Positions 1-5,788 of a stretch of DNA of 6,865 nt are shown one piece after another. The DNA is taken from the NCBI GenBank assembly GCA_964215915.1, contig CAXPEB010000096.1, positions 1 to 6,865 of the forward strand. The letters run 5' to 3'. Under the pieces are notes generated by a model, which did no database searches, was not told the origin of the DNA, and saw only the letters and a program-made list of their open reading frames with translations. Each line of letters opens with the position of its first letter. Positions within the stretch are counted from its first letter, which is position 1. Source of the stretch: UBA8524 sp964215915 (lineage in GTDB: Bacteria; Bacteroidota; Bacteroidia; UBA8524). Position numbers and translations under genes: made by a program.

Positions 1-22
1 CTACACGACGCTCTTCCGATCT
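1..22 (+). other. Illumina TruSeq read-1 adapter remnant (assembly artefact)
   Basis: The first 22 bases match, as I recall it, the 3' end of the Illumina TruSeq universal/read-1 adapter and finish with its diagnostic GCTCTTCCGATCT. The BlaI-like reading frame runs through these bases without a stop and would give a false N-terminus (LHDALPIS). Recognisable BlaI homology begins immediately after, with KPAYNTVSTIVRIL. The adapter is therefore untrimmed library sequence at the contig edge, and nothing biological should be read from it. Confidence 0.96.
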
Positions 23-297
23 CCAAGCCAGCGTACAATACCGTTTCTACCATTGTGCGAATCCTGGAACAGAAGGGGATGGTGGCCCACCGCAGTGAAG
101 GCAGGAGCCATTGTTATTATCCGCTACTGGGCAGGGAAGAATACCTTGCACATACCACGGGAGGTTTGGTTCGTAATTATTTCAACGGATCGCTCAGTTC
201 ACTCGTTTCTTTTTTTATGGATCAGAAAAAGGTGAGCGGAAGGGAGCTGGATGAAATGCTGCGCATTCTTGAAGAACAAAAAAAGAAGGAATCATGA
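23..297 (+). CDS. BlaI/MecI/CopY-family transcriptional repressor, 5'-truncated
   Basis: This is a winged-helix DNA-binding repressor of the BlaI/MecI family, normally a dimer on its own operator and inactivated when its partner M56 peptidase triggers its cleavage. About 91 residues are visible, starting inside the recognition-helix region (AYNTVSTIVRILEQKGMV). The wing (HRSEGRSHCYYPLL) and the C-terminal dimerisation helices (GLVRNYFNGSLSSLVSFF, then SGRELDEMLRILEEQ) follow. The family is usually about 120-125 residues, so roughly 30-35 N-terminal residues are missing because the contig begins with adapter. The gene's own start, promoter and operator are not in the window. The TGA stop overlaps the ATG of the next gene (ATGA), so the two are probably translationally coupled. 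At the position corresponding to the Asn-Phe cleavage site of Staphylococcus aureus BlaI this protein has Phe-Phe (codons 211-216). What signal it responds to is not visible, and no beta-lactamase gene is present. Confidence 0.9.
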
Positions 298-1481
298 ATA
301 TGTACCCGGAACTTTGGCGAATTCTGTTGTTTCACTGCCTGGCGGGTGGCTTATTCCTCCTGACCGCCGCATACCTGGGTAATGAAAACCGGAACCGGTG
401 GATCATCCTTTCCATCCTGTTCCTCCCCCTGCTCTTTTTACTGGATTTGCCGGTGTATAGCCCGGCCCCGGAAAGTCCGCTGTTCGTGTATATGCTCCCC
501 GAAGTACGTATGTCCGGTGTTACGGAAACCCCGAATTTTAATTGGGCCTGGCTGTTTGTACCGGGTCTGGTACTCCTGGTTCGTTACCTGATCGGGGTAT
601 TGCATATCCGCTACCTGAAAAAGCATTCCCGACGGGAGGATATCGGTCCGTACCGCATTTACCGAAGTGAAAAAACGGACCAGCCTTTTTCGTATTTCCG
701 CTCTGTTTTCCTTCCTGAAAAACTTCCTGCTGAGCAGGAGTATTGGGTTCTGCGTCATGAAATGGTTCATGCACGGCAGGCGCATAGCCTGGACATTCTG
801 CTGTTTCGGCTTGTTCTGGGCCTGTTCTGGTTCAATCCGGTGCTATGGCTGCTGGAAAGAAAACTCAGGCTCACCCATGAATACCTGGCAGATGCAGGGG
901 CTATAGAAGGGAATGTGCACAGGTCCGAATACCTGGAAACCTTGCTCAGTTCAGCCTTCGGCACCCGATGTATCCCGGGATTCCACGCTTTTTCGAAATC
1001 ACAATTGACACAACGCATGATACATTTAACGCAAAAGAAGACCGGGACCCGGCTGTATGCCGCACTGATTCCCGTGCTGTTTATCACCTTGCTTTGGACT
1101 GCCTGTTCCCAGGAAAGAGAACAGAATCCCGCAACCGAAGGCCAATCAGCGGAAGAAGCCCTCAACCCTGGACAGGTAGATGAGATGCCTGAAATGGAAG
1201 GAGGCATGGAAGCGCTGATGCAATTCCTGCAGCAGGAGATCCGCTACCCGAAGGAGTTGGAACAACAAGGGCTTTCTGCCCGGGTAATGGTGCAGTTTAC
1301 CGTTATGGAAGACGGGAGCATCAAAGAGGTAAAAGCCATCAAGACCGAAGGAATCGAACCGGCATTTATCACAGAGGCCGAAAGGGCCGTATCTCAGATG
1401 CCAGCCTGGAAACCGGGACACAAAGACCGCAAAGCGGTTAAGGTCAAAATGATCCTGCCTATCAGTTTCCAGGTAGAATAA
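294..1481 (+). CDS. M56 (BlaR1/MecR1-type) membrane metallopeptidase with C-terminal TonB domain
   Basis: The 395-residue protein is a likely membrane sensor peptidase that relieves repression by the adjacent BlaI-type protein. Hydrophobic segments lie at about residues 8-27, 37-53, 84-104, 166-187 and 254-270. Between the third and fourth segments is the zinc-protease motif HEMVH (155-159), with H155 and H159 as ligands and E156 as catalytic base. HEYLAD (195-200) supplies the likely third ligand, E196. WFNPVLWLLERK (179-190) is typical of M56. After the last membrane segment comes a low-complexity Glu/Pro/Gln linker (about 272-305). A TonB C-terminal-like domain follows (about 306-393) with IRYPKELEQQGLSARVMVQF and MPAWKPGHKDRKAVKVKM, the usual YP..a...gi.G.V.v.f and W.PG...gk.v.v pattern. 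There is no penicillin-binding sensor domain like that of BlaR1, so the ligand is unknown. The ATG at 294 overlaps the repressor stop by 4 bases, which favours it over the ATG at 300. Such M56-TonB proteins beside BlaI genes are common in Bacteroidota. Confidence 0.92.
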   Translation: MNMYPELWRILLFHCLAGGLFLLTAAYLGNENRNRWIILSILFLPLLFLLDLPVYSPAPESPLFVYMLPEVRMSGVTETPNFNWAWLFVPGLVLLVRYLIGVLHIRYLKKHSRREDIGPYRIYRSEKTDQPFSYFRSVFLPEKLPAEQEYWVLRHEMVHARQAHSLDILLFRLVLGLFWFNPVLWLLERKLRLTHEYLADAGAIEGNVHRSEYLETLLSSAFGTRCIPGFHAFSKSQLTQRMIHLTQKKTGTRLYAALIPVLFITLLWTACSQEREQNPATEGQSAEEALNPGQVDEMPEMEGGMEALMQFLQQEIRYPKELEQQGLSARVMVQFTVMEDGSIKEVKAIKTEGIEPAFITEAERAVSQMPAWKPGHKDRKAVKVKMILPISFQVE

Positions 1482-1526
1482 CCGGAATGGACATAAGTGC
1501 CGGGTACAGGAGTACCTGAATACAAG

Positions 1527-1557
1527 GCAGCATGTTGAAAAACGTGCTGCTTTTTTT
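1527..1557 (+). terminator. Rho-independent terminator after the blaI-M56 unit
   Basis: A 10-base stem GCAGCATGTT / AACGTGCTGC, with a single T-G wobble, encloses a GAAA tetraloop and is followed directly by seven T residues (1551-1557). It lies 45 bases after the M56-TonB stop. This is a textbook intrinsic terminator and marks the end of that transcription unit, separating it from the T9SS cargo gene. Confidence 0.93.
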
Positions 1558-1680
1558 GTTTCCGGTAAGCCGTATAACGATTGTCGGTTTTAAGTATGCA
1601 GCGTTCGTAATCAGGACTTAGTCATACGTAAAAATGCCGGAACCAAACCGGGTATTTAAAGTCTATCAAATCACAATGCT

Positions 1681-2553
1681 ATGAGAGAAAACTACCTTAC
1701 ACGCCTTTTTCTGTGTCTGCTGGGAATAGTACCCTGTACCCTGCAAGCGCAACAATTCAGTTTCGATCTGATTTTCGAAGATTCAGCAGGAAATACAGAT
1801 ACCCTGGTAATTGGATACGATACCCAGGGAACCCTCTACCAGGATACGGTTTTCGGAGAAGTCAACCTGGCAGGAACCCCGATGAATACTCCATTTGAGG
1901 TTCGGGTTACCAATGCCCATCAGAACCAGGGAGATTCCCTGTTTGAAACCAAAAAACAGATCGTACCCGATTCCTGTTCGGGATGGTGGTTCCCGCAGCT
2001 CACCATTGCCATACATTGTGAACACTGGCCTGTGAAATTGAGTTGGGACAGCACGCTTTTCGGGAATGCCTGTTTGGAAGGTTCTGTTTTTACCTCCGCA
2101 CACCCCGGTGGTTGGTGGGATGTGGCCGGTCATCCGGCTAGCCCAGGCAGAGTCTTTATGGCCGGCAAATCTTCAGAGACGTTCACCTCCAATTTTAATC
2201 CTGCCAACCCGGACCCCGTATATTACCTCGTTCACTCTCCTGGAGATACCGTTCCGGTTTACTGGTTTGCTTTCGGGGATTCTTCTCTGATCCGATTGAA
2301 TACGATAAAACCGGGACGTGAAACCTTCCGGGCGTATCCCAACCCTGCCCGCGAATACCTTTCCCTGGACCTGGGAAATAATAGCTCCGGGATTCGGGAG
2401 GTGTATATTTATGATGCGAACGGAAAAGAATGGGAAGCGCCCCTGGAAAATGACCGGATCGATATACGCCACTTCCCGCCGGGCATCTACCGGATGCGGG
2501 TAATCCTGGAAAACGGATATTCCGGGTATGTCACCTGGCTGAAACAGGAGTAA
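1681..2553 (+). CDS. Secreted protein with type IX secretion (T9SS) type A sorting domain, function unknown
   Basis: The 290-residue protein has a Sec signal peptide (about residues 1-23: positive start, LFLCLLGIVPC core, likely cleavage after LQA). It ends in a T9SS type A sorting domain (about 216-290): AYPNPAREYLSLDL (218-231), VYIYDANGK (241-249), IDIRHFPPGIYRMRV (260-274) and a terminal strand ending VTWLKQE. Such domains direct export through the outer membrane and are usually removed, leaving the cargo secreted or anchored to the cell surface. The roughly 190 residues between are not a family I recognise. They are rich in aromatic residues and predicted strands, contain FEDSAGNTDTLVIGYD (32-47) and FGEVNLAGTPMNTPFEVRV (58-76), and have three cysteines (99, 113, 131) that may form a disulphide after export. 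No catalytic motif is evident, so adhesion or surface structure is as likely as enzyme activity. The ATG at 1681 sits directly before the signal peptide; the ATG at 1676 reaches a stop after two codons. No canonical Bacteroidota promoter was found upstream. Confidence 0.9.
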   Translation: MRENYLTRLFLCLLGIVPCTLQAQQFSFDLIFEDSAGNTDTLVIGYDTQGTLYQDTVFGEVNLAGTPMNTPFEVRVTNAHQNQGDSLFETKKQIVPDSCSGWWFPQLTIAIHCEHWPVKLSWDSTLFGNACLEGSVFTSAHPGGWWDVAGHPASPGRVFMAGKSSETFTSNFNPANPDPVYYLVHSPGDTVPVYWFAFGDSSLIRLNTIKPGRETFRAYPNPAREYLSLDLGNNSSGIREVYIYDANGKEWEAPLENDRIDIRHFPPGIYRMRVILENGYSGYVTWLKQE

Positions 2554-2555
2554 AT

Positions 2556-2571
2556 ACCTGAATCTTCAGGT
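2556..2571. repeat. Perfect 7-base inverted repeat between the T9SS gene and alkC
   Basis: ACCTGAA-TC-TTCAGGT is a perfect dyad beginning 2 bases after the TAA stop of the T9SS cargo gene. It could act as a 6-base stem with an ATCT loop. No clean T tract follows (next bases GGTCTTGCTTAATTT), so it is a poor intrinsic terminator. Its place just upstream of a promoter-like element before alkC also allows a regulator binding site. I cannot choose between the two. Confidence 0.5.
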
Positions 2572-2587
2572 GGTCTTGCTTAATTTG
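2558..2587 (+). promoter_or_regulatory. Possible Bacteroidota-type promoter for alkC
   Basis: TTAATTTG at 2580-2587 matches the Bacteroidota -7 consensus TAnnTTTG at five of its six fixed positions. CTG at 2558-2560 lies 19 bases upstream, where the TTG-type -33 element would be expected, and matches it at two of three positions. The likely transcription start would leave a short leader of about 15 bases before the GTG start. The elements are degenerate and could occur by chance. The left half of the ACCTGAA/TTCAGGT dyad overlaps the -33 element and the right half lies in the spacer. Confidence 0.33.
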
Positions 2588-2609
2588 CCTCCGCGAATAA
2601 TTAAGCAAC

Positions 2610-3683
2610 GTGGAACCACTCAAGAACCTGTATTCCGCCGAATGGCTGGATCAACTCATTACCGACATTGTACGTCATGCTCCCGATTTTCCCGCGAAAC
2701 AATTTCGGTCTGCCGTGTTGAATACAAGCTGGGAATCCCTGGAACTGAAACAACGCAGTACCCGTATTGCCGAAGAACTGGGAAAATTCCTTCCCGGAAG
2801 TTTTCGGGAACAAACCGAACTGCTGCTAGAAGCCACCCGGGGTTATCGGGGCTTTCAGGCAGTGGCTTTTTCGGAGTTTGTTGCGGTATATGGATTGGAG
2901 GATCCGGAGTTTTCCAGGGCAGCCCTTGAACAATTCACCTGTCTTTGTACGGCAGAGTTTGCTGTCAGGCCTTTCCTCAGTCGTGATCTTGAAAGCACCC
3001 TGGGTTGGTTTCGGGAATGGGCCTCTCACCCCAATGAACATGTACGGCGCCTGGCCAGTGAAGGCATTCGCCCGCGTTTGCCCTGGGGAGCAGGGGTGCC
3101 GGAGCTGAAAACGGACCCGGAACCCATTCTGGAAGTGCTGGAACACCTTTACCGCGATGAGTCGGAATACGTGAGACGCTCCGTAGCCAATAACCTGAAT
3201 GACATCAGCAAAGACCATCCCGACCGGGTTCTGGAATTTGTGGGGCAGCTCGACTGGCAAGCACCTCATACGGAGAAACTTGCCAAACATGCCCTGAGAA
3301 CCTTGCTGAAAAAAGGCGACAAACGTGCCTTAGACTTGTTCGGGTATCACGATGAGATTACCCTGGAGTGTAAGGGAATTCACAGTAGTAAGGATCGGTA
3401 TTCAATGGGAGAGGAGATGGTCTGGCAGTCCGAGTTGCAGGCTCGGGGAACGGGCAGACTTCGCCTGGAATACCGCCTGAATTTCATAAAAGCCAACGGA
3501 TCATCCGGTCCGAAGATCTTTCAGTTGGGAGAGCACGTTATCGAGGGAAAGAAAAGTATCCTGCTCAAACGTAAATATGCCTTTCGCGACCTGAGTACCC
3601 GAAAGCACTATCCGGGAAAACATCGCCTGGAACTGATCGCCAACGGGAAGGTCGTGGCAGCGCTGCAGGTGGATTTGATGTAA
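2610..3683 (+). CDS. alkC: AlkC-type DNA alkylation repair glycosylase (HEAT-like repeats plus Ig-like domain)
   Basis: This is a DNA glycosylase of the AlkC branch of the AlkC/AlkD superfamily, which removes cationic methylated bases such as 3-methyladenine, and for AlkC also 3-methylcytosine, without flipping the base out. The 357-residue protein begins EPLKNLYSAEWLDQL and has alpha-helical HEAT-like repeats to about residue 240. The AlkC signature block includes HVRRLASEGIRPRLPWG (144-160) and EYVRRSVANNLNDISKDHPD (186-205). From memory of the Pseudomonas fluorescens AlkC structure, E116, E151, W159 and D198 fall at the active-site positions with a constant offset; this needs an alignment. 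Residues about 245-357 are strand-rich (RLEYRLNFIKANGSSGPKIF, then HYPGKHRLELIANGK) and match the C-terminal Ig-like domain of AlkC enzymes, so the protein looks full-length. The start must be the GTG at 2610: an in-frame TAA ends at 2600 and the homology begins at the second codon. It stands alone, with no ada or other repair gene nearby, and converges with the next gene across 12 bases. Confidence 0.92.
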   Translation: MEPLKNLYSAEWLDQLITDIVRHAPDFPAKQFRSAVLNTSWESLELKQRSTRIAEELGKFLPGSFREQTELLLEATRGYRGFQAVAFSEFVAVYGLEDPEFSRAALEQFTCLCTAEFAVRPFLSRDLESTLGWFREWASHPNEHVRRLASEGIRPRLPWGAGVPELKTDPEPILEVLEHLYRDESEYVRRSVANNLNDISKDHPDRVLEFVGQLDWQAPHTEKLAKHALRTLLKKGDKRALDLFGYHDEITLECKGIHSSKDRYSMGEEMVWQSELQARGTGRLRLEYRLNFIKANGSSGPKIFQLGEHVIEGKKSILLKRKYAFRDLSTRKHYPGKHRLELIANGKVVAALQVDLM

Positions 3684-3695
3684 GTATGGAACGGT

Positions 3696-4361
3696 TTATT
3701 CGGCGACAAGTTCCTTTCCGTGGAAGGGGCAATATTTCCAGTTTCCATTCATCGCAGCTCCGTCTTCCGGACATTTTTTAGGAGGCATTAATACACCAAG
3801 CGGTGTTGTGAAGGTAAATTCCGTATCCGAAATGCTCACGATAAACGAGCCTTCGCGGGTTGCCTCTATGAGGTTTTCACCTTTTTTCTGCACCTTGAAA
3901 AAATACAGGTTTAATCCTTTGCCCATTTCACCCAGGTTCTGACGGAATACCGGTTTCATGGAGGCGGCAACTACCTGTACGGTAGGGTTCAGGTCGTCCT
4001 CCTCAAGAGGCTGGTATTCTTTGCCTTCCTGATCTTTTACCCTTAATAGGTTCCGCATCTCCTTTTCCGGACGGAATTCCATAATTCCCAGTTTGCTGTC
4101 AGTAGCTTCTAGTGCACAGATCACCACGTATTCCCCGAAAGCCTCTTCCAGACCAGTAATATCCTCCGGGCTCACTTTGTCATTGCCTTCCAGGGCCAGG
4201 CGCCAATACTCGGTAGGGATCCACCAGGCCAACTTCAAACGGCCATCCGTTTTGTTCAGTTGCTGGGTTTCCCGGATAAAACTCTGCAGATCGAATTTGG
4301 GGCTCTGTGCCCAAGCTCCTGCGGAAATCAGGAGAGTGAGAAATAATAGAACTTTTTTCAT
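3696..4361 (-). CDS. Secreted protein of unknown function with zinc-ribbon-like C-terminal tail
   Basis: The 221-residue protein begins with a clear signal peptide, MKKVLLFLTLLISAGAWAQ, with likely cleavage after AWA (residue 18). I do not recognise the mature region (about 20-190). It contains LKLAWWIPTEYWRLAL (42-57), a Glu-rich stretch near 118-124 and VQVVAASMKPVFRQNLGEMGKGL (from 128 on). The last 25 residues have CPEDG (197-201) and YCPFHGKEL (210-218): a CP..G...YCP.HG.EL arrangement like the C-terminal zinc-ribbon tails of many small bacterial proteins, here with Cys197, Cys211 and His214 as candidate ligands but only two cysteines. The frame stays open upstream to 4499, inside the peptidase gene, but the signal peptide fixes the ATG at 4361. 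It follows the S41 peptidase gene by 43 bases on the same strand, so the two may share a transcript; both products are predicted to pass the inner membrane. The 12 bases to convergent alkC hold no separate terminator. Confidence 0.82.
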   Translation of the reverse strand: MKKVLLFLTLLISAGAWAQSPKFDLQSFIRETQQLNKTDGRLKLAWWIPTEYWRLALEGNDKVSPEDITGLEEAFGEYVVICALEATDSKLGIMEFRPEKEMRNLLRVKDQEGKEYQPLEEDDLNPTVQVVAASMKPVFRQNLGEMGKGLNLYFFKVQKKGENLIEATREGSFIVSISDTEFTFTTPLGVLMPPKKCPEDGAAMNGNWKYCPFHGKELVAE

Positions 4362-4372
4362 GATTTGGAACT

Positions 4373-4382
4373 GTAATATTAC
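4373..4382. promoter_or_regulatory. 10-base palindrome GTAATATTAC before the zinc-ribbon-tail gene
   Basis: GTAATATTAC is a perfect 10-base palindrome located 12-21 bases upstream of the minus-strand ATG at 4361, in the 43-base gap after the S41 peptidase stop. Its AT-rich core could serve as a -10-like element or a small operator. It does not match the Bacteroidota TAnnTTTG element, and a palindrome of this length can arise by chance. Confidence 0.25.
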
Positions 4383-4404
4383 GGAGTAAGGATGAATTAT
4401 TAAG

Positions 4405-5754
4405 TCAATCCTCCAAATCTTTTTCAATCTCCGGAATGGCGAGAAGGTAGGCCATCTCCAGATCCGCATTGCGCAACAAGTCTTCGATCCCATACACAAT
4501 ATTCACATCGGGTAACAATCCCCGGTCAGGGTCTTGTTTGGCAGGCAAAGAAATCGCCAGCATGTATCTGGGAATACCAAGCCGCATCGCGAAAACAGAA
4601 ACGGTAAAATACTCCGAGGAGCCACCGCCAAATCCTCCGTATCGGCTCCCTGCTTCCTGTCCGATCACGGTAGCTCCGCCTATTTCCTTCAGGTAGCGGG
4701 CCAGTATTGCTGCACTGGAAAAGGTATTTCGGTCCGTCAATACATAAAGACTTCCCCGGAAATAATGCCGTTTTCTGCGGGGCATGGTATATGATTTCTC
4801 CCATCCGTCTCGTCCATAACTGATCCGCAAAGGTTGTCCTCTTTCACAACCACTCAGGTAGGGAAGCATTTCATCCGCAAAATCCAGCAATCCTCCACTA
4901 TTTCCGCGCAAGTCGATAATCAGTCTTTCCATACCCGATTTGTGTAACTCCCGAAATAGCTTCCGGTAGAGTTTTTTTGCCCGGATCTTTTCTTGCCGGC
5001 TGTAATAGGCACTGAAACTTTTTAACCGGAGTATGGCCGTCTTTCCATGTATTTCCCAGTCGAATATTTTGCTCCCCTTTTTTTCGGGGGCCTCGGAAAC
5101 CGCGGCACGGTTTTGTCTTTCCAGGAGGTCGATGGCCTGCAGGGTGCAGGTATAGCGACTGCATTGGTTTTGACCCCGGAAAACCAGCCGGAAGCTGTCC
5201 GCTTGTTCGATACAGAGGTAATACAGCCAGTGAAAGGATTTCTCGATACGGCTTTCCCGGAAATGATCCAGCCCCTGGTCGGCAGGCATGCAACGGGATA
5301 GAATACGGAGCACTTCCCCGGCACTTTTTCCATTCACACTATCAAGTTCGCTGCCTATAGGAACGAAACAGGTGCTGTCATAAACGGCTGCGGCATAAAG
5401 TTTTCCATTCCAAATCCGCACATCCAGTGGCAGGGTTCGGTAGCTCCTGTTCAGAAAGCCATAATGAAAAGTATCGTACCAATTACCGATCTCTACGTGG
5501 GCATCGCCGCACAAAGTAACCAGTTGCGAAACCCGACTGAAGATTTCAAAAAAACCGAAGCTGTCGGGGAAGGAATTCACCAGGCTGTCGGCTCGTGTGC
5601 CGAAATCCGGAACGTTTCGGGTAATGAATGGGTCCGTCCTCTCTATTTTCCGCGATAACTGCCGGAGTTCTTCTTTCAGGTTTCCATCTTTACCATATTG
5701 AGCATTCAGGGTAAGGCCGGAAAACAGGAGCAGGGATATCAGAATTTGGCGCAC
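4405..5754 (-). CDS. Secreted S41-family (tail-specific/tricorn-type) serine peptidase
   Basis: The 449-residue protein has a signal peptide, MRQILISLLLFSGLTLNAQ, with likely cleavage after LNA (residue 18). The N-terminal part carries the S41-associated L.D.H-type segment LVTLCGDAHVEIG (78-90). A middle region (about 105-150: LDVRIWNGKLYAAAV, IGSELDSVNGKSAGEVL) reads like the degenerate PDZ-like domain of the family. The peptidase domain (about 235-425) has LRLKSFSAYY (242-251), IIDLRGNSGG (279-288), the nucleophile region LTDRNTFSSAAILA (339-352; Ser346 or Ser347), GQEAGSRYGGFGGG (365-378) and QDPDRGLLPDV (407-417). No obvious Lys general base as in CtpA is visible after the nucleophile, so a Ser/His-type S41 site or reduced activity is possible. 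It has seven cysteines after the signal peptide, several around 155-203. The start is GTG at 5754: an in-frame stop lies at 5764-5766 and the signal peptide follows directly. It lies 34 bases after the reductase gene and 43 before the next gene. Substrate unknown. Confidence 0.9.
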   Translation of the reverse strand: MRQILISLLLFSGLTLNAQYGKDGNLKEELRQLSRKIERTDPFITRNVPDFGTRADSLVNSFPDSFGFFEIFSRVSQLVTLCGDAHVEIGNWYDTFHYGFLNRSYRTLPLDVRIWNGKLYAAAVYDSTCFVPIGSELDSVNGKSAGEVLRILSRCMPADQGLDHFRESRIEKSFHWLYYLCIEQADSFRLVFRGQNQCSRYTCTLQAIDLLERQNRAAVSEAPEKKGSKIFDWEIHGKTAILRLKSFSAYYSRQEKIRAKKLYRKLFRELHKSGMERLIIDLRGNSGGLLDFADEMLPYLSGCERGQPLRISYGRDGWEKSYTMPRRKRHYFRGSLYVLTDRNTFSSAAILARYLKEIGGATVIGQEAGSRYGGFGGGSSEYFTVSVFAMRLGIPRYMLAISLPAKQDPDRGLLPDVNIVYGIEDLLRNADLEMAYLLAIPEIEKDLED

Positions 5755-5788
5755 CGCCTCAAGTTACGGAAATCCTTATTACTAAAGA

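Noticed and set aside
1089..1112. Lipobox-like LLWTAC in the M56 protein (Cys271)
   Set aside because: It is at the end of the last membrane segment, far from the N-terminus, so it cannot be a lipoprotein signal.
767..1207. 146-codon open frame on the minus strand inside the M56-TonB gene
   Set aside because: It lies wholly antisense to a gene with clear family motifs, and its translation shows no recognisable domain or plausible start context.
1558..1680. Promoter before the T9SS cargo gene
   Set aside because: No TAnnTTTG element with an upstream TTG at suitable spacing was found; only scattered short repeats such as TTCCGG and CCGGAA about 70 bases apart, which are too weak to call.
2826..3290. 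154-codon open frame on the minus strand inside alkC
   Set aside because: It is antisense to the strongly conserved AlkC core (RRLASEGIRPRLPW and VRRSVANNLND on the plus strand); the composition looks like a shadow frame.
4362..4499. 46-residue N-terminal extension of the zinc-ribbon-tail protein
   Set aside because: The extension overlaps the S41 peptidase coding region in another frame and would bury the signal peptide, which begins at the ATG at 4361.
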